From assembly GCF_025919725.1 (NCBI RefSeq), contig NZ_CP081495.1, positions 868,001 to 932,000 on the forward strand: 64,000 bases of DNA, in the 5' to 3' direction. Made by a program: the position numbers and the translations under genes. The notes under the pieces were generated by a model. That model did no database searches and had not been told where the DNA came from. It worked only from the letters and a program-made list of their open reading frames with translations. This DNA is from Flavobacterium agricola (GTDB lineage: Bacteria; Bacteroidota; Bacteroidia; Flavobacteriales; Flavobacteriaceae). Below, in pieces: positions 9,046 to 17,491 of this stretch. The stretch's first letter is position 1. Each line of letters starts with the position of its first letter.

Positions 9046-9348
9046 TTATACTAATTCGGGAGGTGGACTGTAAACATCTTCATAAACGGTAATGGTGTTT
9101 TTGTTTGCACCATACAAAAGTTTGTTTCCGTCTAAATTTAAAGATGCTATATAAAGAATTGAAAGATTGAAGAAAAGTTCTTCATGAGTTTCTTCGGCAG
9201 GATTAGGTTCTGTTTCGTTCGCATTTTCCTCTTCTGCCATATTGTATGTTATTTGTAATTCATTAGCATCTGCCAACCAACCAATAACTGTTGGAGCAGA
9301 CAAAAAGCTTAGCCATAGAATTAAAAATAAGTTTACAATTGTTTTCAT
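9046..9348 (-). CDS. hypothetical small exported protein, 100 aa
   Basis: The N-terminus (residues 1-22) looks like a signal peptide or membrane anchor. It is followed by an acidic, Glu/Asn/Pro-rich linker (about residues 38-58, EEENANETEPNPAEETHEE) and a short hydrophobic-polar tail ending SPPPELV. No known domain is recognised. It lies upstream of the SulP-carbonic anhydrase operon on the same strand, about 80 bp away, so it could share a transcript, but nothing shows a functional link. Confidence 0.6.
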   Translation of the reverse strand: MKTIVNLFLILWLSFLSAPTVIGWLADANELQITYNMAEEENANETEPNPAEETHEELFFNLSILYIASLNLDGNKLLYGANKNTITVYEDVYSPPPELV

Positions 9349-9443
9349 TGAAACAAATATAAAAAAAGCAGAAAAAAATATTTTAATAAAAGTCTTAAAA
9401 AAATATTAATTTTCTACTTTTCTATTTTAGGACAATTAAAAGC

Positions 9444-9914
9444 TTAAGATAACCAAGCTTCCATCATCCATAATGTTTTTTCTTGTTCCGAAATAAAATC
9501 GCTCATCATGCTATTTGTACCTTCATCATCAATAGCAGCAGATTGTGCTAAAATAGTACGTTCTAATTGTAAAAGCCCACCAATAGAATCTATAATAACC
9601 TGAACAGCATCTACATCTTGCGATACGTTTTTGCTTATTTTAAGCTTATTTACAGCTAAATAATCGGCTAAGGTATGTAAAGGTACGCCGCCCAAGGTTA
9701 AAACACGTTCTGCAATCATATCAACCTTAACTTGAGCGTCATTATAAAGCTCTTCAAACTTTACGTGTAATTCAAAAAAACGTTTCCCTCTAATGTTCCA
9801 GTGAATACCGCGTAAGTTTTGATAATACACTTGAAAATTGGCTAATAAAACGTTTAATTCGTTTACTAATTCTTCGGTTTCTTTTACCGGAAGTCCTAAT
9901 TTATTTACACTCAT
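9444..9914 (-). CDS. dps: Dps-type ferritin-like DNA-protection protein
   Basis: 156 aa with the Dps signature: YYQNLRGIHWNIRGKRFF (about residues 35-52), then HVKFEELYNDAQVKVDMIAERV, which holds the His, Asp and Glu ferroxidase ligands that lie between subunits. Dps dodecamers oxidise and store ferrous iron using hydrogen peroxide and shield DNA. The gene is divergent from oxyR, with 104 bp between them and a good -33/-7 promoter. Peroxide induction through OxyR is therefore the natural expectation. Confidence 0.93.
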   Translation of the reverse strand: MSVNKLGLPVKETEELVNELNVLLANFQVYYQNLRGIHWNIRGKRFFELHVKFEELYNDAQVKVDMIAERVLTLGGVPLHTLADYLAVNKLKISKNVSQDVDAVQVIIDSIGGLLQLERTILAQSAAIDDEGTNSMMSDFISEQEKTLWMMEAWLS

Positions 9915-9939
9915 AATTTGTATTTTTTATTGATTTACT

Positions 9940-9971
9940 CAAATTTAATAATTTTTTAGCGGTTTAAACAA
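9940..9971 (-). promoter_or_regulatory. dps promoter (-33 TTG, -7 TAAATTTG)
   Basis: On the minus strand a TTG (9969-9971) is separated by 21 nt from TAAATTTG (9940-9947). This is an exact match to the Bacteroidota TAnnTTTG box at normal spacing. Transcription would start a few bases further on, about 20 nt before the dps start codon. The -33 overlaps an inverted repeat. Confidence 0.55.
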
Positions 9972-9983
9972 TAGTTATTATTG
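9969..9983. promoter_or_regulatory. candidate OxyR operator between dps and oxyR
   Basis: CAATA-N5-TATTG is a perfect inverted repeat centred between the two divergent starts and overlapping the dps -33. It does not match the E. coli OxyR consensus exactly. Its role is inferred from position only. Confidence 0.35.
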
Positions 9984-10018
9984 ATAGCTTTTATATCTTT
10001 ATAAATAAAAATTATATT

Positions 10019-10957
10019 ATGACCATAACTCAACTACAATATGTATTAGCGGTTGCTGAACATAAAAATTTTACTTTAGCTGCACAAAGCTGCTTTGTTA
10101 CCCAGCCCACGTTAAGCATGCAAATTCAGAAGTTAGAAGAAGAATTGGATGTACAAATTTTTGACCGAAGTAAAAAACCAATTCAGTTAACCGAAATTGG
10201 ACAAAAAATAGTAAACCAGGCTAAAAACATAGTTAATGAATCTGATCGTATTCAAGATATTATTGATCAGCAAAAAGGAGAATTTGGAGGAGAATTTAGA
10301 GTGGCAATTATTCCAACCGTTATGCCTACCTTATTACCAATGTTTTTAAATCATTTCATTAAAAAATATCCAAAAATTAATTTAATTATTGAAGAGTTAA
10401 ATACCGATGAAATTATTTCGCGATTGAAAAAAGGCACCTTAGATGCAGCCCTTGCTGCTACCCCACTGCAGGAAGATGGAATTAAAGAAATACCGCTTTA
10501 TTACGAACCGTTTGTTGGGTATTTTCCGGAAAGTCATAAAAATTATGCCTTAAGTAAAATTACTACCGATGATTTATCTTTAGATGATATTTTACTGCTA
10601 CAAGATGGACATTGTTTTAGAGATGGTATTTTAAATATTTGTAAAAATAAAAATACAACGCAAGATAAAAACTTTCATTTAGAAAGTGGAAGTTTTGAAA
10701 CCTTAATCAAATTGGCCGATGAAGGTTTAGGTTATACGTTATTGCCGTATTTGCACACTTTAAACTTAACAGAACAAGAACAGCAAAAATTACGTTTTTT
10801 TGTTGATCCACAACCTGCGCGAGAAATTAGTATTTTGTATCCAAAAAACGAATTAAAACTCCATATTGTTGAAGCTTTTAAAAATAGCATTCAAGGTATT
10901 ATTCGCGGGGCAATTGCTTTTCATGACGTAAAAATAATTAGTCCGAAATTAAAATAA
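10019..10957 (+). CDS. oxyR: LysR-family peroxide sensor OxyR
   Basis: 312 aa. The N-terminal LysR helix-turn-helix (about residues 1-60; AVAEHKNFTLAAQSCFVTQPTLSMQIQKLEEEL) is followed by a substrate-binding-like regulatory domain. In that domain DGHCFRDGILNIC places cysteines at residues 199 and 208, the same numbers and 9-residue spacing as the peroxide-sensing disulfide pair of E. coli OxyR. This makes OxyR, rather than a generic LysR protein, the firm call. It activates antioxidant genes when oxidised. The divergent dps gene is the obvious local target. Confidence 0.93.
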   Translation: MTITQLQYVLAVAEHKNFTLAAQSCFVTQPTLSMQIQKLEEELDVQIFDRSKKPIQLTEIGQKIVNQAKNIVNESDRIQDIIDQQKGEFGGEFRVAIIPTVMPTLLPMFLNHFIKKYPKINLIIEELNTDEIISRLKKGTLDAALAATPLQEDGIKEIPLYYEPFVGYFPESHKNYALSKITTDDLSLDDILLLQDGHCFRDGILNICKNKNTTQDKNFHLESGSFETLIKLADEGLGYTLLPYLHTLNLTEQEQQKLRFFVDPQPAREISILYPKNELKLHIVEAFKNSIQGIIRGAIAFHDVKIISPKLK

Positions 10958-10987
10958 AAAAAGGAAACCAAAAGGTTTCCTTTTTTT
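10956..10987. terminator. bidirectional terminator after oxyR
   Basis: Stem GGAAACC/GGTTTCC (10963-10969, 10974-10980), loop AAAA, with seven A before and seven T after. Serves oxyR and the convergent small gene. Confidence 0.85.
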
Positions 10988-10988
10988 A

Positions 10989-11189
10989 TTATTCTACATC
11001 TATTAAATATAAACTGTGATGAAGTTTAGGGTTTTGCTCTACAAACGATACTACCCATTTAGATAAAACTTCAATTTCATATGGTAATAAAGAAGCAACT
11101 ACTTTTTTTAGTTCTTTAGAAAAAAGTTTAGGGTCGAAACTTACATTAATTAAAATTTTTTTAGCAAAACTTACTTTATTCGTATTCAT
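10989..11189 (-). CDS. hypothetical protein, 66 aa
   Basis: A 66-aa soluble protein, Lys/Leu/Ser-rich, with two probable amphipathic helices (residues about 20-34 and 36-52) and a conserved-looking KWVVSFVEQNPKLHHSLYLIDVE end. It has no signal peptide. It is not recognised beyond being the sort of short reading frame common in Flavobacteria. The stop directly abuts the oxyR terminator, and the 92-bp AT-rich gap upstream can hold a promoter. Confidence 0.5.
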   Translation of the reverse strand: MNTNKVSFAKKILINVSFDPKLFSKELKKVVASLLPYEIEVLSKWVVSFVEQNPKLHHSLYLIDVE

Positions 11190-11281
11190 ACCTTTTTTTC
11201 TTATTGGTTAGATAGTTTAAATATAAATAAAAAAAAGATTAATCAAAAAAGAACTTAATAAATTAGCAATTATTTAATAAC

Positions 11282-11941
11282 TTATTTCCTACATCTTAAC
11301 ATTTCTCTTTTTCCTGGAGGGCCAGGTAACTTTTCGGTAACAAACCCAGCAGCTTTCATGTTATTTTTAATAATGCTTCGGCAAGCATAAGTTACCAAAA
11401 CCCCATTATTTTTAAGCGCTTTGTACATTTTTTTAAAAATTGATTCGGTCCACAATTCGGGTTGATATTGGTAACCAAAAGCATCAAAATAAATTAAATC
11501 GTATTGCGCTTCGTCAGTAATTTCATCAAAAAACATTTTCTTTTTATTAATAGTAAAAAAGCTATTTATAACATTTTGTTTTTCCCAAGGTGCTTGTTGT
11601 ATTTTATTAAAATCGGCTTGTAAATCTAATCGATTAGCTGCAGCCGGATAATTTAATTCTGCAATTTCTGATTCTGTTAATGGATATGCTTCAATACCTG
11701 TATATTGAATGGTAACATTTAATTTAGGCGCTTTACATAACGTTACAAAAGCATTTAAACCGGTACCAAAGCCAATTTCTAAAACAGAAACGGACTGATT
11801 CTGAAACAAATCAAGTCCGTTTTTTATAAAAACAAAGTTGGCTTCTTGCAAGGCGCCAAACTTAGAATGGTAGGTTTCGCCAATTTCATGTACATATAAG
11901 GATTTAGATCCGTCTTCTGTATCAATAAAACTACGTTTCAT
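11282..11941 (-). CDS. mnmD: tRNA 5-methylaminomethyl-2-thiouridine methyltransferase MnmD
   Basis: 219 aa SAM-dependent methyltransferase. The SAM loop is LEIGFGTGLNAF (about residues 54-65) and the catalytic-region motif is YFDAFGYQYQPELWT, followed by the C-terminal PGPPGKREMLRC signature of the MnmC methyltransferase domain (formerly DUF752). Here it is a stand-alone protein without the FAD oxidase half found in E. coli MnmC, as in other MnmD proteins. It finishes the wobble uridine 34 modification of certain tRNAs. It is 1 bp from the upstream lipoprotein gene, so probably in one transcript with the two lipoproteins. Confidence 0.88.
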   Translation of the reverse strand: MKRSFIDTEDGSKSLYVHEIGETYHSKFGALQEANFVFIKNGLDLFQNQSVSVLEIGFGTGLNAFVTLCKAPKLNVTIQYTGIEAYPLTESEIAELNYPAAANRLDLQADFNKIQQAPWEKQNVINSFFTINKKKMFFDEITDEAQYDLIYFDAFGYQYQPELWTESIFKKMYKALKNNGVLVTYACRSIIKNNMKAAGFVTEKLPGPPGKREMLRCRK

Positions 11942-11942
11942 A

Positions 11943-12374
11943 TTATTTAATATATAATTTTTTTATGCGTGGTATCGGACCGCCACATTTTACTTCATGA
12001 CAAGCAATACAAGCATCAATGCTTAAATTAAATTGCTGTTTAGCTTGTTGCGGCTTACTATAAATTTGTTCTTGTTGGTGTAAAAAAAACAGCGCATGAT
12101 CTCTGTAAAACTGATCTAAATCAGACGGATCAGTAAGCGTTCGGGTTAGTATTTCCTGAAAATAGCTTGGCATTTCACCCAACGTATCATTCGCGATAAT
12201 GCGATCACGTAAACGCTTGTTTTCTACATACATTTGTTCCATTAAGCCGGCCATTTCAGACATTTCGTACATAACAAATTCTGAATCAGAAGTTGTTATA
12301 TTAGCTTTAATTTCAGACTTATTTTGACAAGAAAATAGCAGTAAAGATAACGTACAATACAATAAATGTTTCAT
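11943..12374 (-). CDS. lipoprotein with a single CxxCH heme-binding motif
   Basis: 143 aa. The lipoprotein signal peptide ends LLFSC with the lipidated Cys16. Near the C-terminus, ACIACHEVKCGG supplies one CxxCH motif (Cys122, Cys125, His126), the covalent c-type heme site. The preceding helical region (MAGLMEQMYVENKRLRDRI and so on) resembles a small helical cytochrome, with heme ligation near the end as in cytochrome c' proteins. Probably a periplasmic, membrane-tethered c-type cytochrome. Its start overlaps the stop of the upstream DUF4920 gene (TAATG), showing translational coupling. Confidence 0.7.
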   Translation of the reverse strand: MKHLLYCTLSLLLFSCQNKSEIKANITTSDSEFVMYEMSEMAGLMEQMYVENKRLRDRIIANDTLGEMPSYFQEILTRTLTDPSDLDQFYRDHALFFLHQQEQIYSKPQQAKQQFNLSIDACIACHEVKCGGPIPRIKKLYIK

Positions 12375-12886
12375 TATTTTTGAATTAATACGCCGTCTGC
12401 AATAAACATTTTTAAAACTTTTGGAGCCGTAATGCTATCAATTGCTGTTTGAGATTTGCCAGCATCTTTTGCATCATGTTTAAGCTGATCCACCGATGTA
12501 ATAGCTAAAAAAGCCTTGCCGTTAACCACAGCTTCTTTACCAACAGCACCTTCTTTAGGTACAAAAAAACCGTAATCGGTAAAACGAACAATAGCTTGTT
12601 CATCATTTCCTAAATCTAAACTCATCCAACAGCCTTTTTTCTTACAAGTTGCTTCGATTTCAGAAACAAATTGTGTGGTAATCGTATCACCTTCTTTCAA
12701 ATTTGCATACAATACGGCCATTTCTTGTTGTGTTTTAACTTGGTTCGGATCGAAGGGCTCACCAAAAACTTCCATATTTTGCACATCTATTGCTACCTGA
12801 TTTTCAGGAGTTTCAGTCTTTTTTGTACAACTTACTAATGTTGCAATAAAAAGGGCACTAATCCATATATTTTTTTTCATATTCAT
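12374..12886 (-). CDS. DUF4920 lipoprotein
   Basis: 170 aa, lipobox ending LVSC (Cys20). The remainder matches what I know of DUF4920: FGEPFDPNQV near residue 41, a CKKKGCWMSLDLG core with two cysteines that could bind metal or form a disulfide, then a beta-rich end. Function unknown. It precedes the c-type cytochrome lipoprotein with a one-base stop/start overlap, so a periplasmic redox or metal role is a reasonable guess from context only. First gene of the three-gene unit ending in mnmD. Confidence 0.75.
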   Translation of the reverse strand: MNMKKNIWISALFIATLVSCTKKTETPENQVAIDVQNMEVFGEPFDPNQVKTQQEMAVLYANLKEGDTITTQFVSEIEATCKKKGCWMSLDLGNDEQAIVRFTDYGFFVPKEGAVGKEAVVNGKAFLAITSVDQLKHDAKDAGKSQTAIDSITAPKVLKMFIADGVLIQK

Positions 12887-13039
12887 ATTTTAAACTCATT
12901 ATTCTTAACAAAAATAATATTTTTTTTAAAACTTCTGACTAAAACTTGTATTATCTAATTAATTTGTATGAAATTTACAAACATTTACATATAAATATGT
13001 AATTCGTATTAAATGTTACTTTTTAGAGTTTTTTTTTAA

Positions 13040-13047
13040 TAAATTTG
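13040..13047 (+). promoter_or_regulatory. candidate -7 box of ilvE
   Basis: TAAATTTG is an exact TAnnTTTG match about 70 bp before the start codon in the 230-bp intergenic region. No TTG is at the expected -33 spacing, which lowers confidence. Confidence 0.35.
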
Positions 13048-13116
13048 TAATAACACAACGATTTAAAAATATTAATACAAAATTAATCATAGCTCTGATT
13101 TCTAAGATACTAACAT

Positions 13117-14184
13117 ATGGAAACAACACAAATTAGTGATATTAAAATTATCAAAAGCCCAACATCAAAAATAGATTCTGTAGATTTTGAAACATTAACT
13201 TTCGGAAAACAGTTTACTGACCACATGTTGGTTTGTGATTTTATAGATGGCGAATGGCATCAACCTATTATAATGCCTTATGCGCCTTTTGAAATGGATC
13301 CTTCGTCACGCGTATTTCATTACGGACAAGCAATTTTTGAAGGAATGAAAGCTTATAGAGATGCACAAGATGAAATTTGGTTATTCCGTCCTGATCAAAA
13401 CTACGAGCGTTTTAACAAATCTGCTATTCGTTTAGCTATGCCAGAGGTTCCTGAGCATATTTTTATGGACGGATTAAAAGAATTGATTAAAATTGATGCA
13501 AATTGGATTAAAAAAGGAAACGGAAATGCTTTATATATTCGTCCTTTTATGATTGGTACTAGTGATGGCGTTATTGCATCGCCTTCATTAAACTTCAAAT
13601 TCTGTATTATTTTATCTCCTGTAAAATCTTACTATTCTGGTGAAGTTAAAGTTGTTATTGCAGATCATTTTTCTAGAGCTGCAAATGGTGGTATTGGAGC
13701 TGCAAAAGCTGCCGGAAACTATGCTGCACAATTTTATCCAACTAAATTAGCAAATCAAAAAGGTTTTCAGCAAGTTATTTGGACAGATGATACAACCCAT
13801 ACAAAATTAGAGGAATCAGGAACAATGAATGTATTTTTCCGCATTAACGATACCTTAATTACAGCGCCAGTAAGCGAGCGTATCTTAGATGGTGTTACTC
13901 GTAAATCGTTATTAGCTATTGCTGAACGTGATGGAATTAAAACAGAAGTTCGTTCTATTACCGTAAACGAAATTGTTGATGCACACAGAAACGGAAGTTT
14001 AAAAGAAATTTTTGGCGCAGGAACAGCTGCTGTAGTTAGCTTAATTGCAGGTTTTCAGTACAAAGATGAGTATTTTGAATTACCACAAGTTGCCGATCGT
14101 TTTGCAACGCAATTAAAAGAAAAGCTTAATGCAATTCAGTACAACGAAGCTGAAGATACGTTTAACTGGACAGTTAAATTATAA
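13117..14184 (+). CDS. ilvE: branched-chain amino acid aminotransferase
   Basis: 355 aa, fold-type IV PLP enzyme of the eukaryotic-like/IlvE II length. The PLP lysine is Lys197 in GGIGAAKAAGNYAA. The glutamate-containing EESGTMNVFF motif (about residues 231-240) and GVTRKSLL follow as expected. It catalyses the last step of valine, leucine and isoleucine synthesis and the first step of their breakdown, exchanging amino groups with glutamate. Transcribed alone, with its own terminator, away from the ilv/leu biosynthetic genes. Confidence 0.94.
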   Translation: METTQISDIKIIKSPTSKIDSVDFETLTFGKQFTDHMLVCDFIDGEWHQPIIMPYAPFEMDPSSRVFHYGQAIFEGMKAYRDAQDEIWLFRPDQNYERFNKSAIRLAMPEVPEHIFMDGLKELIKIDANWIKKGNGNALYIRPFMIGTSDGVIASPSLNFKFCIILSPVKSYYSGEVKVVIADHFSRAANGGIGAAKAAGNYAAQFYPTKLANQKGFQQVIWTDDTTHTKLEESGTMNVFFRINDTLITAPVSERILDGVTRKSLLAIAERDGIKTEVRSITVNEIVDAHRNGSLKEIFGAGTAAVVSLIAGFQYKDEYFELPQVADRFATQLKEKLNAIQYNEAEDTFNWTVKL

Positions 14185-14204
14185 GACAAATTCTTACTTC
14201 ATAT

Positions 14205-14236
14205 AAAACCTTTGTATAACTACAAAGGTTTTTTCT
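14205..14236 (+). terminator. ilvE terminator
   Basis: Perfect 12-bp stem (14205-14216 with 14221-14232), loop TAAC, ending in a T run. Confidence 0.85.
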
Positions 14237-14300
14237 TTAAAAAGAAAAAGCAATTTTAAAAGCTTTTCTAAGTTATCTATATATCCATAAAAGTAAAACT

Positions 14301-14903
14301 ATGAAAAAGCTTATTTTAATTTTTGCTCTTTTTGTAGCATGCTTTAACACGCAAGCACAAAAAAAGTCAACACCAGCCAAAACAACCAAATCATCAAAAA
14401 CTTTAAGTGAAAATAAAGATTTTGGACTAGAAGCTAATTACGACCAACAAACTTTATTGGTTTACTATACCAACGAAGATAAAAAAGATACCTTATTCAT
14501 CGCTCAAACAGAAGCTGCTGTAATACCAGAAAAGTTTGAATTTAAACCATTTAAGGTTAATGATAAGGATTTACTTTTAATTACTTGGATTGAAAAAGTT
14601 GAAAATAAAAAAGATGGTTTTATAGAAACTACATATATAACACAACATCAAATTTGGGATCTTGTTGCACCAAGGCAATTGGCAAGTAATACGCATAAAA
14701 GTTACGCATCTAAAGATATAAAAGCTATTGCAAAAATTAAAGATGCAACTAAAACATCGGATTCAAGATCAAGTGAAGGTTTTGTTTTTGAACTTTTACC
14801 TAACGGTGATTATTCGTTAGCAACTCCGGCCAAAACCAGCATTTTTTCGTACAACGAAAAATGGAACAGATACAGATATAATCCAAATGGGCAAAATGAA
14901 TAA
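14301..14903 (+). CDS. hypothetical exported protein, 200 aa
   Basis: Signal peptide at residues 1-19 (cleavage after TQA), then a Lys/Ser/Thr-rich linker (about 21-40) and a predicted globular domain rich in Lys and aromatic residues. No recognised motif, no cysteine in the mature part, and no type IX C-terminal sorting domain. It is likely periplasmic. Transcribed alone and convergent with recN, sharing a terminator. Confidence 0.65.
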   Translation: MKKLILIFALFVACFNTQAQKKSTPAKTTKSSKTLSENKDFGLEANYDQQTLLVYYTNEDKKDTLFIAQTEAAVIPEKFEFKPFKVNDKDLLLITWIEKVENKKDGFIETTYITQHQIWDLVAPRQLASNTHKSYASKDIKAIAKIKDATKTSDSRSSEGFVFELLPNGDYSLATPAKTSIFSYNEKWNRYRYNPNGQNE

Positions 14904-14936
14904 AAAAAAAGACCTTATTAAAGGTCTTTTTTTATT
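14903..14936. terminator. bidirectional terminator between hypothetical gene and recN
   Basis: GACCTT/AAGGTC stem (14911-14916, 14921-14926), loop ATTA, extended by flanking A and T runs. Confidence 0.85.
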
Positions 14937-16593
14937 ATAATAATCGTAATAATTCTTTTGCGTGATTAATAGCTGATTCCGAATAATTATCGCCCGAAAT
15001 CATTTCAGCAATTTGTAAAATACGTTCTTCATCATTTAATAAGTTTAATACCGAAACGGTAGTTCCGTTAACCACAGATTTTGAAACTTTAAAATGATAA
15101 TCGCCTTTTGATGCAACCTGCGGCAAGTGCGTAATTACAAAAACCTGCATGGTGCTGCTCATATCATACATAATTTCGGCCATTTTGTTAGCAATTTCAC
15201 CTGAAACACCGGTATCAATTTCATCAAAAATTATGGTTGGCAACTTAGAATATTTAGACATAATTGCCTTAATAGCCAACATAATTCGTGACATTTCTCC
15301 GCCAGAAGCAACTTTTTTAATTGGTCCAAAATTGGTACCGGTATTAGCAGAAAGTAATAATTGAATTTGATCGCGTCCGGTTGGTAAAAAATCTTTAGCT
15401 ATTACATTTTCGTACTCAAAACGTGCATTTTTCATACCCAATTGAGCTAAAATTTCTAATATTTTAGAAATTAATAGCGGAGCAGCTTCTGCCCTTTTTT
15501 GTGTTAATTGATTTGCGATTTGTTGTAAATCGTTTGTCAATTTTTCAATTTCGGTTTGTAGAGCAGCTAACTTTGCATCAAACTCATCAACAGAAATTAC
15601 TTTGTTTTCTAATTCCGTTTGTATTTCGGTTAATTCGTACACAGATAAAACACCGTGTTTTTTTTGCAATGCGTATAAAGCTTGTAATTTTTGATTGATT
15701 TGGAATAAAGTTTCCGGATCGTGAACTAAATTTTCAGTTTTAATTTCTACTTCGTGAGTTATATCATCAACCTCAATTAAAACAGATGTTATGCGCTCTA
15801 AAAGCTCATTATATTCGCTAGTAATTGCGCTTGCTTTACCAATGCTTGCCTTTAGCTCTTTTAAATTGGCTACAATGCCATATTGCTCTTCAGTTAAAAT
15901 AGCTAAACCTTTGTCTAAATGTTCTTGCAAGGTTTCAATATTAGCTAAAACTTCGAGCTGTTTTTCTAATTCTTCTTGATTGATGCTTTTTAAATCAAGC
16001 TCAATCAATTCGTTTAATAAAAAAGAATTGTAATCGTATTCTTTAATTAAATCAGCTTTGTCACTTGTTAGCTGGTTGTATTCTTTTTTGGCTTTTTTAT
16101 ACTGTTTTAACAGCATTTGATATTGCGCTAACAACTTATGATTGTTTGCAACAGCATCAATCATTTCTAACTGAAAGCTATCTTCTGCCAATTCTGATGT
16201 TTGATGTTGCGAATGAATATCTAACAAATATTGACTTAGATTTTGTAAAACCGATAAGTTAATGGGCGAATCGTTTACAAAAGCTCTAGATTTACCCGAA
16301 GGTAAAATTTCACGACGAATAATCGTTAAATCGTCATAATCAATTTCATTCGCTTCAAAAACAGCTTGTAAATTGTAGTTTTTTATTGCAAAATGTGCTT
16401 CGATAATGCATTTTTCGTCTTTATTTTTTAACGAACTTAAATCGGCACGTTTACCCAAAACCAAACCTAAAGCACCTAATAAAATAGATTTTCCGGCACC
16501 TGTTTCACCGGTAATAATTGACATGCCTTTAGAAAATTCCATTTCTAAAGATTCAATCAATGCAAAATTAGATATATATAAATGATTTAACAT
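14935..16593 (-). CDS. recN: DNA repair protein RecN
   Basis: 552 aa SMC-like ATPase. Walker A is GETGAGKS (residues 29-36), the middle (about 160-370) is long coiled coil, the ABC signature is ASGGEMSRIMLA and Walker B is IIFDEIDTGVSGEIA near residue 450. It supports double-strand break repair by holding or aligning DNA ends. It is the last gene of a bamD-to-recN minus-strand cluster, 13 bp after the DUF4835 gene. Confidence 0.95.
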   Translation of the reverse strand: MLNHLYISNFALIESLEMEFSKGMSIITGETGAGKSILLGALGLVLGKRADLSSLKNKDEKCIIEAHFAIKNYNLQAVFEANEIDYDDLTIIRREILPSGKSRAFVNDSPINLSVLQNLSQYLLDIHSQHQTSELAEDSFQLEMIDAVANNHKLLAQYQMLLKQYKKAKKEYNQLTSDKADLIKEYDYNSFLLNELIELDLKSINQEELEKQLEVLANIETLQEHLDKGLAILTEEQYGIVANLKELKASIGKASAITSEYNELLERITSVLIEVDDITHEVEIKTENLVHDPETLFQINQKLQALYALQKKHGVLSVYELTEIQTELENKVISVDEFDAKLAALQTEIEKLTNDLQQIANQLTQKRAEAAPLLISKILEILAQLGMKNARFEYENVIAKDFLPTGRDQIQLLLSANTGTNFGPIKKVASGGEMSRIMLAIKAIMSKYSKLPTIIFDEIDTGVSGEIANKMAEIMYDMSSTMQVFVITHLPQVASKGDYHFKVSKSVVNGTTVSVLNLLNDEERILQIAEMISGDNYSESAINHAKELLRLL

Positions 16594-16606
16594 TTTGGGT
16601 TATCCG

Positions 16607-17491
16607 TTATTTAATTTGATTCCATTTCGCGCTATTTTGAGGCGAAATTCTAGATAAAGTTTCTTTTAAATCGGAAGTAGCAATTTCTGGTCCGCCAGAA
16701 AAAACATCAACAATTTCAGTAGCTTTGGCATCAAAAAACACGCGCATTAAATAAGAATTTGGACGCGATCCGTGCAAAGCATTTAAATCTAAAACTGCTT
16801 TTTTAATTTGTTCTTTTCCTTTTTTTGTATTATCTGCCATTGCATCAATGCCGTGCAAATGATATCCAAATAAAGATTTTCTGAACGCTTCGAAATTCGG
16901 CGCCATTAAATCGGTAATAAAATAATATCGATTTTGACGATTATCACCTTGAATCCACCCAGAACGTCCAGAAGATTGTGCTACGTTTACAATATTTTGT
17001 GCTGTTTTTAATGAACTTTCTCCGCCGTTTAATGCAAACGTATCGGCATCAAGCCCAATAATTACATAAGCATAAAAAGCCAAAGTTGATGCAAGTTCTG
17101 AGCTGTATAAATCTTTATTAAAATTTAGTTGTTGATTCTCAATATAATCAAACGTAAAATCACGATCGTGCATATTTAAAACCGGGGAGCTGTATGTAGA
17201 ATTGTACCCCGGGCGTGATGATTGAATTTGAATGGTGCTGTTTAAAATATTATTATCGTATGAATTAACGGTAATATACATAGAACAATCTATCAATTCA
17301 ACCGGTGTATATATTCTGTTGGTCCATTTTGTGTTGTTCATGAAATCGGTAAGTTGCGTTTGCAACGTACGGAAAACCTGAGGATTCGCATTGGTTATTT
17401 GGTTGTAATTTACTTGAACGTTACATTTAAGTTCTTGTGCATTGCCCCATTGCGCCAACAATAATAAAACAACAGTATATATTTTACGCAT
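16607..17491 (-). CDS. DUF4835 protein (PorD-like)
   Basis: 294 aa with a signal peptide (residues 1-18, ending GNA before Q19). The N-terminal region LKCNVQVNYNQITNANPQVF and the FMNNTKWTN stretch are what I recognise as DUF4835, a Bacteroidota-only family. Some annotations name it the type IX secretion protein PorD; I recall this but cannot verify it here. It overlaps the coaBC stop by 8 bp and precedes recN, a gene order conserved in many Flavobacteria. Confidence 0.8.
   Translation of the reverse strand: MRKIYTVVLLLLAQWGNAQELKCNVQVNYNQITNANPQVFRTLQTQLTDFMNNTKWTNRIYTPVELIDCSMYITVNSYDNNILNSTIQIQSSRPGYNSTYSSPVLNMHDRDFTFDYIENQQLNFNKDLYSSELASTLAFYAYVIIGLDADTFALNGGESSLKTAQNIVNVAQSSGRSGWIQGDNRQNRYYFITDLMAPNFEAFRKSLFGYHLHGIDAMADNTKKGKEQIKKAVLDLNALHGSRPNSYLMRVFFDAKATEIVDVFSGGPEIATSDLKETLSRISPQNSAKWNQIK

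Noticed and set aside
15791..15979. Short plus-strand open frames inside recN, coaBC, ligA and glpD
   Set aside because: All are shadows of well-supported genes on the other strand, with Ser/Leu/Phe-biased composition.
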